DNA of 5,068 nucleotides, from the NCBI GenBank assembly GCA_900551495.1, contig URWG01000134.1:1-5068 (forward strand), in the 5' to 3' direction. Positions 1 to 4,765 of this stretch are shown piece after piece (position 1 is the stretch's first letter; the number at the start of each line of letters is the position of its first letter). The stretch is from an uncultured Eubacteriales bacterium (lineage in GTDB: Bacteria; Bacillota; Clostridia; Oscillospirales; Oscillospiraceae). The translations under genes were made by a program, and so were the position numbers. The notes under the pieces were generated by a model that saw only the letters and a program-made list of their open reading frames with translations, ran no database searches and was not told where the DNA came from.

Positions 1-66
1 TACCTCGGCCGCGTCACGCCCAGCCTGCTGAAGCGCACGGATTTCGTGCGCAATACCCGGAAATAA
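1..66 (+). CDS. C-terminal end of an unidentified protein (partial)
   Basis: An open frame enters from the left edge and ends at TAA (64-66), giving 21 residues that end in a basic tail (…LLKRTDFVRNTRK). The stop lies 13 bases before the next start codon, and the intervening bases carry that gene's ribosome binding site, so the two genes were probably co-transcribed. The fragment is too short to assign a family. That it is a real gene end is inferred from the tight spacing to a good RBS and start; the product is unknown. Confidence 0.5.
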   Translation, partial: YLGRVTPSLLKRTDFVRNTRK

Positions 67-79
67 CGGAAGGAGTACC

Positions 80-325
80 ATGGCAGAGCATTTTTATTAC
101 AGCATCGCGAGCGGATCGAGCGGAAACTGCGGTCTGTACGTCTCGGACGGCACGGCGGTGCTTCCTTTGCGTCTGGTGCGGCGGTGCGGCGGCGCTGCTG
201 TTTTCCCTCTGCATGGCGCTGGTAGGGCTGTCCTACGGCAGCGCATGGGTCAGCCTGCCCTGCACGCTCGGAACGGTCGCCGTCTCCGTCGGCTGGTCGG
301 GACAGCTTGTCTGCCTTTGCATTAG
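80..325 (+). pseudogene. Truncated YycJ/WalJ-type MBL-fold metallohydrolase, N-terminus only
   Basis: The ATG at 80 follows an AAGGAG ribosome binding site (70-75). The first 27 or so residues (…YYSIASGSSGNCGLYVSDGTAV) match the start of YycJ/WalJ-like metallo-beta-lactamase-fold proteins, which open with a short strand and a conserved SGSSGN motif and then continue with a hydrophobic strand plus an (I/L)DxG motif. That continuation is missing. From about base 160 the frame gives an arginine-, glycine- and proline-rich sequence with no family character, and it stops at 325. The family is normally about 260 residues and carries an HxHxDH zinc motif; none of that is present, so the product cannot be active. 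The bases from about 161 onward make sense only in a different frame, as the end of a membrane protein. Identification of the N-terminus rests on one motif and its position, so the family call is moderate while the truncation call is stronger. Confidence 0.6.
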
Positions 326-350
326 AAGAAAACGCCAAGCTTGTCGATAA
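162..350 (+). pseudogene. Membrane-protein C-terminal remnant fused downstream of the MBL fragment
   Basis: Read in the frame starting TTC at 162, this stretch encodes about 62 residues ending at TAA (348-350). It contains two clear hydrophobic segments: roughly residues 1-23 (FLCVWCGGAAALLFSLCMAL…) and roughly 33-55 (LPCTLGTVAVSVGW…CLCI). It closes with a basic tail (RRKRQACR), the usual layout of a cytoplasmic C-terminus after a final transmembrane helix. The frame is one base off that of the MBL fragment, and no start codon with an RBS precedes the first helix; the only ATG in frame (213) falls inside that helix. It therefore looks like the 3' end of a longer membrane-protein gene whose 5' part has been lost. 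The parent family is not recognised. An alternative is a chance hydrophobic frame in GC-rich DNA, but two helices plus a basic tail argue against that. Confidence 0.45.
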
Positions 351-426
351 ACTTTTAACCTCAAGACACGTCGGCACTTCTGCCTCCCTCGTCAGAGAGA
401 GCTCGGCGTGTCGAAAACCCCTACCT

Positions 427-552
427 TGTCATTCCGAGGAGCGGAGCGACGTGGGAATCTCGTGTGAAATGCTTCGAATTCGCCGAAATGCATCGAGATT
501 ACGAAACAGTCCCGCGAGATTGCCGCGACCCTTTCAGGGTCTCGCAATGACA
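427..552. repeat. Inner repeat unit bounded by TGTCATTSCG ends
   Basis: This is the core of the larger nested element. It begins TGTCATTCCGAGG (427) and ends CTCGCAATGACA (552); the terminal 10 bases match as inverted repeats at 9 positions. Its left third contains GGAGCGGAGCGACGTGGGAATCTCG and its right third a 6-bp hairpin (527-541). It may be an independent repeat family that inserted within, or was captured by, the outer CTCCCTC element. Confidence 0.5.
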
Positions 553-573
553 TGCGGGGTAGTTTTTACAAGC

Positions 574-599
574 TTAGCTCCCTCGTCAGAGGGAGCTAA
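574..599. repeat. Perfect 11-bp inverted repeat, 4-nt loop
   Basis: TTAGCTCCCTC (574-584), loop GTCA (585-588), GAGGGAGCTAA (589-599) pair without mismatch. A degenerate copy with the same CTCCCTCGTCAGAG core sits at 384-403, so this hairpin is the right-hand end of the composite element. It lacks a T-run on the + strand (it is followed by TAAGAGTG), so it is not a good intrinsic terminator for the upstream genes. Confidence 0.6.
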
Positions 600-672
600 T
601 AAGAGTGCTTCCGTGCCAAGGAGATTTTGTGAATACCGGACTTTTGGGCAGCCTAAGTTTACTGACAGATTA

Positions 673-713
673 ATACTGATTCTTGATGAAATATTTTAAT
701 CAAGAATCAGTAT
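673..713. promoter_or_regulatory. Perfect 15-bp inverted repeat upstream of the lipoprotein RBS
   Basis: ATACTGATTCTTGAT (673-687) and ATCAAGAATCAGTAT (699-713) are exact reverse complements around an 11-base AT-rich centre. The right arm ends 7 bases before the AAGGAG ribosome binding site (721-726) of the gene at 735. It could be an operator for a dimeric regulator, a 5' mRNA hairpin that protects the transcript or limits its translation, or the end of a lost element. It has no trailing T-run in the + direction, so a terminator role is unlikely. The repeat itself is certain; the role is inferred. Confidence 0.55.
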
Positions 714-734
714 CAGATAAAAGGAGTTAAAAGC

Positions 735-1589
735 ATGAAACGATTACGGCTTGCGGCGCTGATTTTGGCGCTGGTAATTCTTTTGACGCTGACCGGCTGC
801 GGCGGCGCTCAGTCCGAGACCGAGGCGCCGACGGAGGTCAACACCGACGATGGCGAAAATGCCCTCCTCTTTGAAAATGACGCGTGCGCCTATCGGCTCG
901 TGAAGAGCACCGAAAATGCGCTCGGCGACTTCGTTTGGCAGGTCGAGCTGGTCAACAAGACCGCGCAGACGCTCGTATTCAGCATGGACCATGTGTATGT
1001 GAACGACTGCAAGCTCGACCCCTATTGGGCGACCGAGGTCACGGCGGGGCAGACCGTGCAGTCCGAGGTCTCGTGGGCACGTTCGGCGGTCGATGCCTGC
1101 GAGCTGACGGCGTTTGTGCGGGTGGATTTTGTTCTGACCGTTTATCCGTCGGGCAGCTACGGCGAAAACCTTGCCGAGACGCAGATCACCGCCTACCCGA
1201 GGGGGGAGGACGCGTACTTTGCGGAGGTGCGCCCCGCGCATCCCACGGATGTCACGCTGATGGAGACGGGGGAATATACCGTCATTGCCACGGGGCTGGA
1301 AACCGAGGGAGAACAGGGGTGCACGATGTCGCTTTACCTGCTCAACAAGAGCGGCCGGGACGTGCTGTTCCGCTTGGATAATGCGCGGATCAACGGGCAG
1401 TATTTTGACCCGGGCTGGCTGTCCTCGCTGGCGGGCGGCAAGCGCAGCTTCGAAACCGTCTCGTGGCAGGCTGCCGATTTGAAGGCAAAGGAGATCACGC
1501 AGATCACCGAGCTTTCCTTTGATGTGACGGTCTGCTCGGCGGACGGCAGCCGCATCCTGCGGCAGGAGCACGCCACCTTGAATCCTTGA
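735..1589 (+). CDS. Secreted lipoprotein with two tandem copies of a beta-type domain, function unknown
   Basis: The 284-residue product starts with a lipoprotein signal: KRLR, a hydrophobic core at about 6-18, and the lipobox LTGC with the lipidated cysteine at residue 22. A polar linker rich in E, T and D follows (about 24-42). The protein would therefore be anchored on the outer face of the membrane. The rest is an internal duplication. Residues about 52-139 align without a gap to about 182-269, at an exact offset of 130 residues: LVNKT/LLNKS, VNDCKLDPYW/INGQYFDPGW, EVSW/TVSW and DFVLTV/SFDVTV. The V-N-x(4)-DPxW and SW motifs resemble a domain I recall from many clostridial exported lipoproteins, without known function. 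The start is fixed by AAGGAG at 721-726, 8 bases upstream. No catalytic motif is seen. It is a single-gene unit, preceded by a perfect inverted repeat and closed by a strong terminator. Coding and localisation are confident; function is not assigned. Confidence 0.88.
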   Translation: MKRLRLAALILALVILLTLTGCGGAQSETEAPTEVNTDDGENALLFENDACAYRLVKSTENALGDFVWQVELVNKTAQTLVFSMDHVYVNDCKLDPYWATEVTAGQTVQSEVSWARSAVDACELTAFVRVDFVLTVYPSGSYGENLAETQITAYPRGEDAYFAEVRPAHPTDVTLMETGEYTVIATGLETEGEQGCTMSLYLLNKSGRDVLFRLDNARINGQYFDPGWLSSLAGGKRSFETVSWQAADLKAKEITQITELSFDVTVCSADGSRILRQEHATLNP

Positions 1590-1594
1590 ATAAC

Positions 1595-1634
1595 AAAGCC
1601 CCGACTGCAATCAGCAATGCAGCCGGGGCTTTTT
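1595..1634 (+). terminator. Intrinsic terminator of the lipoprotein gene
   Basis: AAAGCCCCG (1595-1603) pairs with CGGGGCTTT (1624-1632), and CTGCA (1605-1609) with TGCAG (1618-1622), with one A/C mismatch between the two blocks and an 8-base loop. The stem runs straight into TTTTT (1630-1634). It starts 5 bases after the lipoprotein stop codon, a textbook rho-independent terminator. The A-run on the left also gives it some capacity in the opposite direction. Confidence 0.92.
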
Positions 1635-1641
1635 GCACACC

Positions 1642-1670
1642 TTGACAGCGATTTCATTATGCTGTAAAAT
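1642..1670 (+). promoter_or_regulatory. Sigma-A type promoter for the zinc-ribbon/membrane protein pair
   Basis: TTGACA (1642-1647) and TAAAAT (1665-1670) are separated by exactly 17 bases, which is close to the housekeeping consensus. A start point near 1677 would leave a leader of about 25 bases carrying the GGAGG (1686-1690) of the gene at 1702. The sequence ATGCTGTAAA is repeated at 1659-1668 and 1672-1681, overlapping the -10 box and the start point, which could serve as a binding site. The promoter begins 8 bases after the preceding terminator's T-run. Confidence 0.75.
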
Positions 1671-1701
1671 GATGCTGTAAAGCACGGAGGGAGACGGAAC
1701 A

Positions 1702-2109
1702 ATGGATATGAAAATCGTGGAGCAGTGCCCGCACTGTGACCCGAGAGGGGGAAAACGGCTCCGATTCCCCGCAGTGGAGCAATCGGGCAGCGGTCCGTTC
1801 ACGCGCTGCCTGCACTGCGGTACAATATACGCGCCTTCTGTAATGCGTGTCGTATGCATTGCCGTTGCTGTATGGCTGCTCGATCTGCTCAACTTGATAT
1901 TCGACATTGATTACTTTTTCTGCTATCTTCTCGGCATGGGACTGCTTGTCGTCGGCAAGCGGATGCCGAACTTTCTGTGGTGGCGGGCGCTGCCGCGGGA
2001 GATTCCCATGGAGCGGCAAAATTGGTGGCTGCGGGATCAGTTGATCTTCCTTACGATCACGCTTGTGCTGCCGCTGCTGACATTTGCCGTGACTGTATTG
2101 CTGAAGTGA
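1702..2109 (+). CDS. Zinc-ribbon membrane protein, function unknown
   Basis: The 135-residue product has an N-terminal zinc-ribbon pattern, CPHC at residues 9-12 and CLHC at 36-39. This is followed by hydrophobic segments at about 48-66, 71-85 and 113-134 with a basic, tryptophan-rich loop between the second and third (RMPNFLWWRALPRE… RQNWWLRD). The layout suggests a small cytoplasmic metal-binding head on a two- or three-helix membrane anchor. Start ATG 1702 lies 11 bases after GGAGG (1686-1690); the in-frame ATG at 1708 is an alternative and would change only two residues. It is the first gene of a two-gene unit, with the next gene beginning 14 bases after its stop. I do not recognise the family. 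Zinc binding is inferred from four cysteines; no enzymatic motif is visible. Confidence 0.8.
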   Translation: MDMKIVEQCPHCDPRGGKRLRFPAVEQSGSGPFTRCLHCGTIYAPSVMRVVCIAVAVWLLDLLNLIFDIDYFFCYLLGMGLLVVGKRMPNFLWWRALPREIPMERQNWWLRDQLIFLTITLVLPLLTFAVTVLLK

Positions 2110-2123
2110 GAGGAGGAGGGAAC

Positions 2124-2582
2124 GTGGAGAATCCTGCTGCTGTTCTGCAACTCAAAAATAACAGGGCATATTTTCGCTTTTCCGTGAGCTTCTGGTCAAT
2201 CGGCGGCGCGAAGCTTTCGTATACCGTCGGAGAAAAGACCTATTGCGCAACGGCGGTACAGCTCCTGCTGGCTTCCGTCGGGGGTGTTGCGGCGGGTGTC
2301 GCAGCGGCGGTGCTTTTGGTGATGTCGATCAAGCTGCGCTTGGCGATTTCCTCCGTCGGCGCATTGAGCCTTCTGCCCTTTGCACTGCTTGCTTCCTTCC
2401 TGCTTCTGTCCGTTTTGCAGTGGCTGCCGTTTCGACTGCTTCCGTGGAAACTCCGAGCGGAGGGAAAAGAGAAGCCCCGTAAGCCTCGGCTGGAGAAATT
2501 CATCATTGCCGTGCCGGAGCTGTGTTTCCTCCTTGCGACGGCTGTCATGATTTTCTTTGCGTCGCAGTGGCGGCTGGCATAA
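2124..2582 (+). CDS. Small three-helix membrane protein with GTG start, function unknown
   Basis: I place the start at GTG 2124 because it follows an exceptionally strong Shine-Dalgarno run (AGGAGGAGGG, 2111-2120) just past the upstream stop. The open frame extends further left to an ATG at 1977, but that part overlaps the zinc-ribbon gene and has no RBS. The 152-residue product has a polar N-terminal part with a possible beta-rich stretch (about 8-43: YFRFSVSFWS… KLSYTVGEKTY). Three hydrophobic segments follow at about 44-66, 78-100 and 128-146, with a very basic loop (KLRAEGKEKPRKPRLEK, 109-125) between the last two. By the positive-inside rule that loop should be cytoplasmic. There is no recognisable family or active-site motif. 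Its close spacing suggests it works with, or is at least made together with, the upstream zinc-ribbon protein. Confidence 0.75.
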   Translation: MENPAAVLQLKNNRAYFRFSVSFWSIGGAKLSYTVGEKTYCATAVQLLLASVGGVAAGVAAAVLLVMSIKLRLAISSVGALSLLPFALLASFLLLSVLQWLPFRLLPWKLRAEGKEKPRKPRLEKFIIAVPELCFLLATAVMIFFASQWRLA

Positions 2583-2633
2583 GGCGGAAATCGGCGCGCA
2601 TTGTCGAAGTCTGACGTGCAAAAGTGTATAATG

Positions 2634-2669
2634 AAACCCGCCGGAGGCACGGACCTGCGGCGGGGTTTT
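2634..2669. terminator. Shared terminator hairpin between convergent genes
   Basis: AAACCCGCCG (2634-2643) pairs with CGGCGGGGTTT (2658-2668), with one bulged G, and GG/CC inside tighten the loop. On the + strand the stem is followed by TTTT and an AT-rich stretch, terminating the membrane-protein pair that ends at 2582. On the - strand it is followed by TTTCATTAT, a weaker tail, and it lies just downstream of the isomerase stop codon at 2677. The placement between converging genes supports bidirectional use. Confidence 0.8.
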
Positions 2670-2676
2670 GATATAT

Positions 2677-3753
2677 TTATTCGAATTTTTCGGGGAACAT
2701 CTTGCGGAAGCTGTCCTCGAACGGCGGGCGGGCAATGCCGCGCTCGGTGACGATACCGGCAAGCAGCGTGTGGTCGGTCACGTCGAAGGCAGGATTGTAG
2801 CACTTGACCTCGGGCAGCGCCATCGGCTTCTCATAGAACAGCTCCTTGATTTCCTCGGGCTTGCGCTCCTCGATGGGAATATGGTCGCCGTCGGGACAGG
2901 CAAAGTCGATGGTCGTGGACGGACCGAGGGAGTAGACGGGAATGCCGTAATACTTGGCAAGCACGGCAAGACCGGACGAGCCGATCTTGTTGGCGACATC
3001 GCCGTTGCGGGCGATACGGTCGCAGCCGAAGAACACTGCCTGTACCTTGCCCTGCTTCATGACGATGGACGCCATGTTGTCGCAGATGAGGGTGCAGTCC
3101 ACGCCCGCCTTGGTCAGCTCATAGCTGGTCAGACGTGCGCCCTGCAGCAGCGGGCGCGTCTCATCGACCCAAACGTGCAGGTTCATGCCCTGCTCCTTGG
3201 CAAGGTAGAACGGACCCTGCGCCGTGCCGTAGCGCGAGGTGGCAAGGGGACCGGCGTTGCAGTGGGTAATCACGCCGTCGCCGTCCTTCAGAACGGACAG
3301 ACCGTACTGCGAGATCTTCAGGCACATTGCCATGTCCTCCTCGTGGATCGCCTTGGCTTCCGCCATCAGCGCAGCCAGCAGAGCCGGACGGTCGTCGGTA
3401 CGGTGGGCAAGGACAACGCCGTCCATCCGACGCAGCATACACGCGAGGTTCACGGCGGTCGGGCGGGAGGAGTTGAGGTACTCGGAAAGGCGGGTGTATT
3501 CCGCGTAGAAGCCGTCAAAGTCCGGCGCTTTGATCTTCGCGGCAAGGACTGCCATGCTGTAGGCGGCGAAGATGCCGATGGCGGGTGCGCCGCGGACTTG
3601 GAGCTTATAAATGGCTTCCCACATGTCACCGGCTTCGGTGAGAGTGAGGTATTTGGTTTCGTTGGGGATGAGCGTCTGATCGAGGATCACGACGCTCTTT
3701 TCGTCGTCGCCGAGGCGAACGTTGACCGCATGGGTCACGGACTGCATACTCAT
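2677..3753 (-). CDS. mtnA: S-methyl-5-thioribose-1-phosphate isomerase (MtnA family)
   Basis: The 358-residue product has the full length and order of motifs of MtnA, the eIF2B-like aldose-ketose isomerase that turns 5-methylthioribose 1-phosphate into 5-methylthioribulose 1-phosphate in the cytoplasm. Visible are RGAPAIG (54-60), THCNAG with C165, YGTA (175-178), VDETRPLLQGARLTSYEL (196-213), CDNMAS (224-229), FGCDRIARNGDVANKIG with D245 (242-258) and YNPAFDVT (319-326). C165 and D245 correspond to the catalytic Cys and Asp known in the Bacillus enzyme. Start ATG 3753 overlaps the upstream phosphorylase stop as ATGA; no strong RBS of its own is seen, which fits translational coupling. An in-frame ATG two codons later is possible. 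No other methionine-salvage gene (mtnB/C/D, mtnK) lies in the window, so the natural substrate may instead be 5-deoxyribose 1-phosphate or a related sugar. Family assignment is very secure; the substrate is inferred. Confidence 0.95.
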   Translation of the reverse strand: MSMQSVTHAVNVRLGDDEKSVVILDQTLIPNETKYLTLTEAGDMWEAIYKLQVRGAPAIGIFAAYSMAVLAAKIKAPDFDGFYAEYTRLSEYLNSSRPTAVNLACMLRRMDGVVLAHRTDDRPALLAALMAEAKAIHEEDMAMCLKISQYGLSVLKDGDGVITHCNAGPLATSRYGTAQGPFYLAKEQGMNLHVWVDETRPLLQGARLTSYELTKAGVDCTLICDNMASIVMKQGKVQAVFFGCDRIARNGDVANKIGSSGLAVLAKYYGIPVYSLGPSTTIDFACPDGDHIPIEERKPEEIKELFYEKPMALPEVKCYNPAFDVTDHTLLAGIVTERGIARPPFEDSFRKMFPEKFE

Positions 3754-4580
3754 AGCGCTGCCCCCATTGCGACGATGCTCTCGCGGACGAGCTTGCGGAA
3801 GTACGGCGCGACACGGTTGGCGGTGTCAAAGACCTCCTGATGGCTCAGCGGCGTGGGCGAGATGCCGGCGGCGAGGTTCGTGATGCAGGAAATGCCGCAT
3901 ACCCGCATACCCGCGTGACGGGCGGCGGTGGCTTCGCAGGCGGTGGACATACCGACGCTGTCCGCACCGAGAATGCCGAGCATTTTGATCTCCGCGGGCG
4001 TCTCGTAGGTCGGACCGGTGAGCTGACAGTAAACACCCTCCTGCACGCCGATGTCCAGCCGTGCGGCGGTGGTGCGGATGATCTCGGACAGCTTCGGGTC
4101 GTAGAGGTCAGTCATATCGGGGAAGCGCGGACCCAGCTCGTCAATGTTCTTGCCGAGCAGCGGGTTCGGGAAGAAGCACATGATCTGGTCGCGGATAATC
4201 ATGAAGTCGCCGACGTGGAAGCTTTTGTTGATGCCGCCCGCGGCGTTGGTCAGGAACAGGACCTTTGCGCCCATGAGTGCCATCAGGCGGGTGGGCAGCA
4301 GGACGTCCTCAATGGAATAGCCCTCGTAGTAGTGGACGCGCCCCTGCATGATGACGACCTTGACATCGCCGAAGGTGCCGAAAACGAAGCGACCCTTGTG
4401 ACCTGCGACGGTGGAAACGGGGAAGCCCTCAATGTCGTGGTAGTCGATGGTGGCAACGGCGTCGATCTCGTCGGCAAGCGCACCGAGACCCGAGCCGAGG
4501 ATCAGTGCCACGTCCGGCACAAAATCCGTTTTTTCGCGCACACAGGCGAGGCATTTTTGCAGCTTTTCGTAAGCAGTCAT
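3750..4580 (-). CDS. punA: Purine nucleoside phosphorylase, trimeric PNP/MTAP family
   Basis: This 276-residue protein is a complete trimeric-type purine nucleoside phosphorylase, which splits a purine nucleoside with phosphate into free base and sugar 1-phosphate. Motifs in order are ILGSGLG (27-33) and GHKGR (60-64) for phosphate, GRVHYYEGY (80-88), LTNAAGG (110-116), GPRFPDMT (150-157), LTGPTYETPAE (188-197), GMSTACEA (210-217) and SCITNLAAG (231-239). E193 and N235 align with human PNP Glu201 and Asn243, which select 6-oxopurines, and H247 (in SHQEV) aligns with His257, which contacts the ribose 5'-OH. This points to inosine/guanosine rather than direct methylthioadenosine use. GGAGG (4588-4592) sits 7 bases before the start. 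The AT-rich DNA upstream (about 4593-4615) may hold the promoter, but I find no good -35/-10 pair. The gene ends inside the isomerase start codon. The symbol is by family; base specificity is inferred from aligned residues. Confidence 0.93.
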   Translation of the reverse strand: MTAYEKLQKCLACVREKTDFVPDVALILGSGLGALADEIDAVATIDYHDIEGFPVSTVAGHKGRFVFGTFGDVKVVIMQGRVHYYEGYSIEDVLLPTRLMALMGAKVLFLTNAAGGINKSFHVGDFMIIRDQIMCFFPNPLLGKNIDELGPRFPDMTDLYDPKLSEIIRTTAARLDIGVQEGVYCQLTGPTYETPAEIKMLGILGADSVGMSTACEATAARHAGMRVCGISCITNLAAGISPTPLSHQEVFDTANRVAPYFRKLVRESIVAMGAAL

Positions 4581-4587
4581 GTCAGTT

Positions 4588-4592
4588 CCTCC
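4588..4592 (-). promoter_or_regulatory. Ribosome binding site of the phosphorylase gene
   Basis: GGAGG on the - strand, 7 bases before ATG 4580, fixes the phosphorylase start. It is the only strong RBS of the two-gene unit. The isomerase start has just a G-run (GGGGGC) inside the phosphorylase coding end, so ribosomes loaded here probably translate both. Confidence 0.75.
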
Positions 4593-4667
4593 GATAAATA
4601 TATTGTTTATATGAAATCTTGCGATGGGGTTACGGGATGATGGGATATGGCAGCGTGGATGGGCGTT

Positions 4668-4752
4668 CGTAGGGCGGGCTGCCCTCAGCCCGCCGCGTGC
4701 AGGCAGTATCGTTAGAATCCGCAGGGCGCGATGCGGGCATCTCGCCCTACGG
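4668..4752. repeat. Palindromic intergenic repeat with two hairpins inside an outer inverted repeat
   Basis: The outer ends CGTAGGGCG (4668-4676) and CGCCCTACG (4743-4751) are exact inverted repeats. Inside are two hairpins. One is GGCGGGCTG-ccct-CAGCCCGCC (4673-4694), perfect over 9 bp. The other is CCGCAGGGCG (4719-4728) with CGCCCTACGG (4743-4752), one mismatch, enclosing GATGC-gg-GCATC (4730-4741). The element lies 14 bases beyond the 3' end of the pseudouridine synthase gene and upstream of the phosphorylase. CGTAGGGCG…CGCCCTACGG repeats are, from memory, frequent between genes of gut clostridia. No T-run follows on the - strand, so it is not a canonical terminator, though it could stabilise the 3' end of the upstream transcript. 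Confidence 0.6.
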
Positions 4753-4765
4753 ATGATTTTCGGGG

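Larger units (their letters stand above)
383..599. repeat. Nested palindromic, MITE-like intergenic element
   Basis: The two ends are imperfect inverted copies of each other over about 57 bases. The left end (383-440) runs CTCCCTCGTCAGAG, then AGAGCT, TGTCGAAAAC and TGTCATTCCGAG. The reverse complement of the right end (599-541) gives CTCCCTC, GAGGGAGCT, TTGTAAAAAC and TGTCATTGCGAG in the same order. Inside are further palindromes: AATCTCG/CGAGATT around a central GAATTC, and GACCCT-ttc-AGGGTC (527-541). No protein-coding frame is credible in it. The size, nesting and coding emptiness fit a non-autonomous palindromic repeat. Related sequences are, from memory, widespread between genes of gut Oscillospirales, but copy number cannot be seen here. 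No clear target-site duplication was found. Confidence 0.55.

Noticed and set aside
161..163. Programmed frameshifting at the junction of the MBL fragment and the membrane tail
   Set aside because: There is no slippery heptamer or downstream structure, and joining the frames would fuse two unrelated, incomplete proteins. Deletion or misassembly is simpler.
383..599. CRISPR array
   Set aside because: The repeats are inverted and unevenly spaced with only two related copies, and there are no regular spacers or cas genes.
307..699. A 130-codon + strand open frame across the intergenic region
   Set aside because: It runs through the palindromic repeats and a hairpin, has no RBS at its start, and its translation shows no protein-like composition or family motif.
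744..1610. A long - strand open frame opposite the lipoprotein gene
   Set aside because: It is an arginine- and glycine-rich shadow of the GC-rich coding strand and lies antisense to a gene with a clear signal peptide, RBS and terminator.
1977..2123. An upstream extension of the small membrane-protein gene to the ATG at 1977
   Set aside because: It would overlap the end of the zinc-ribbon gene by more than 130 bases and has no ribosome binding site, whereas GTG 2124 follows a very strong one.
2601..2632. A possible + strand promoter, TTGTCG with TATAAT (2627-2632)
   Set aside because: The spacing is 20 bases, no better -35 exists, and transcription would run straight into the terminator at 2634-2669 with no gene beyond on that strand.
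2668..3840. A 390-codon + strand frame opposite the isomerase, and a similar 266-codon frame at 3840-4640 opposite the phosphorylase
   Set aside because: Both are antisense to two unmistakable enzymes with complete motif sets. Such long shadows are expected from the codon bias of GC-rich genes, and neither has an RBS or recognisable domain.
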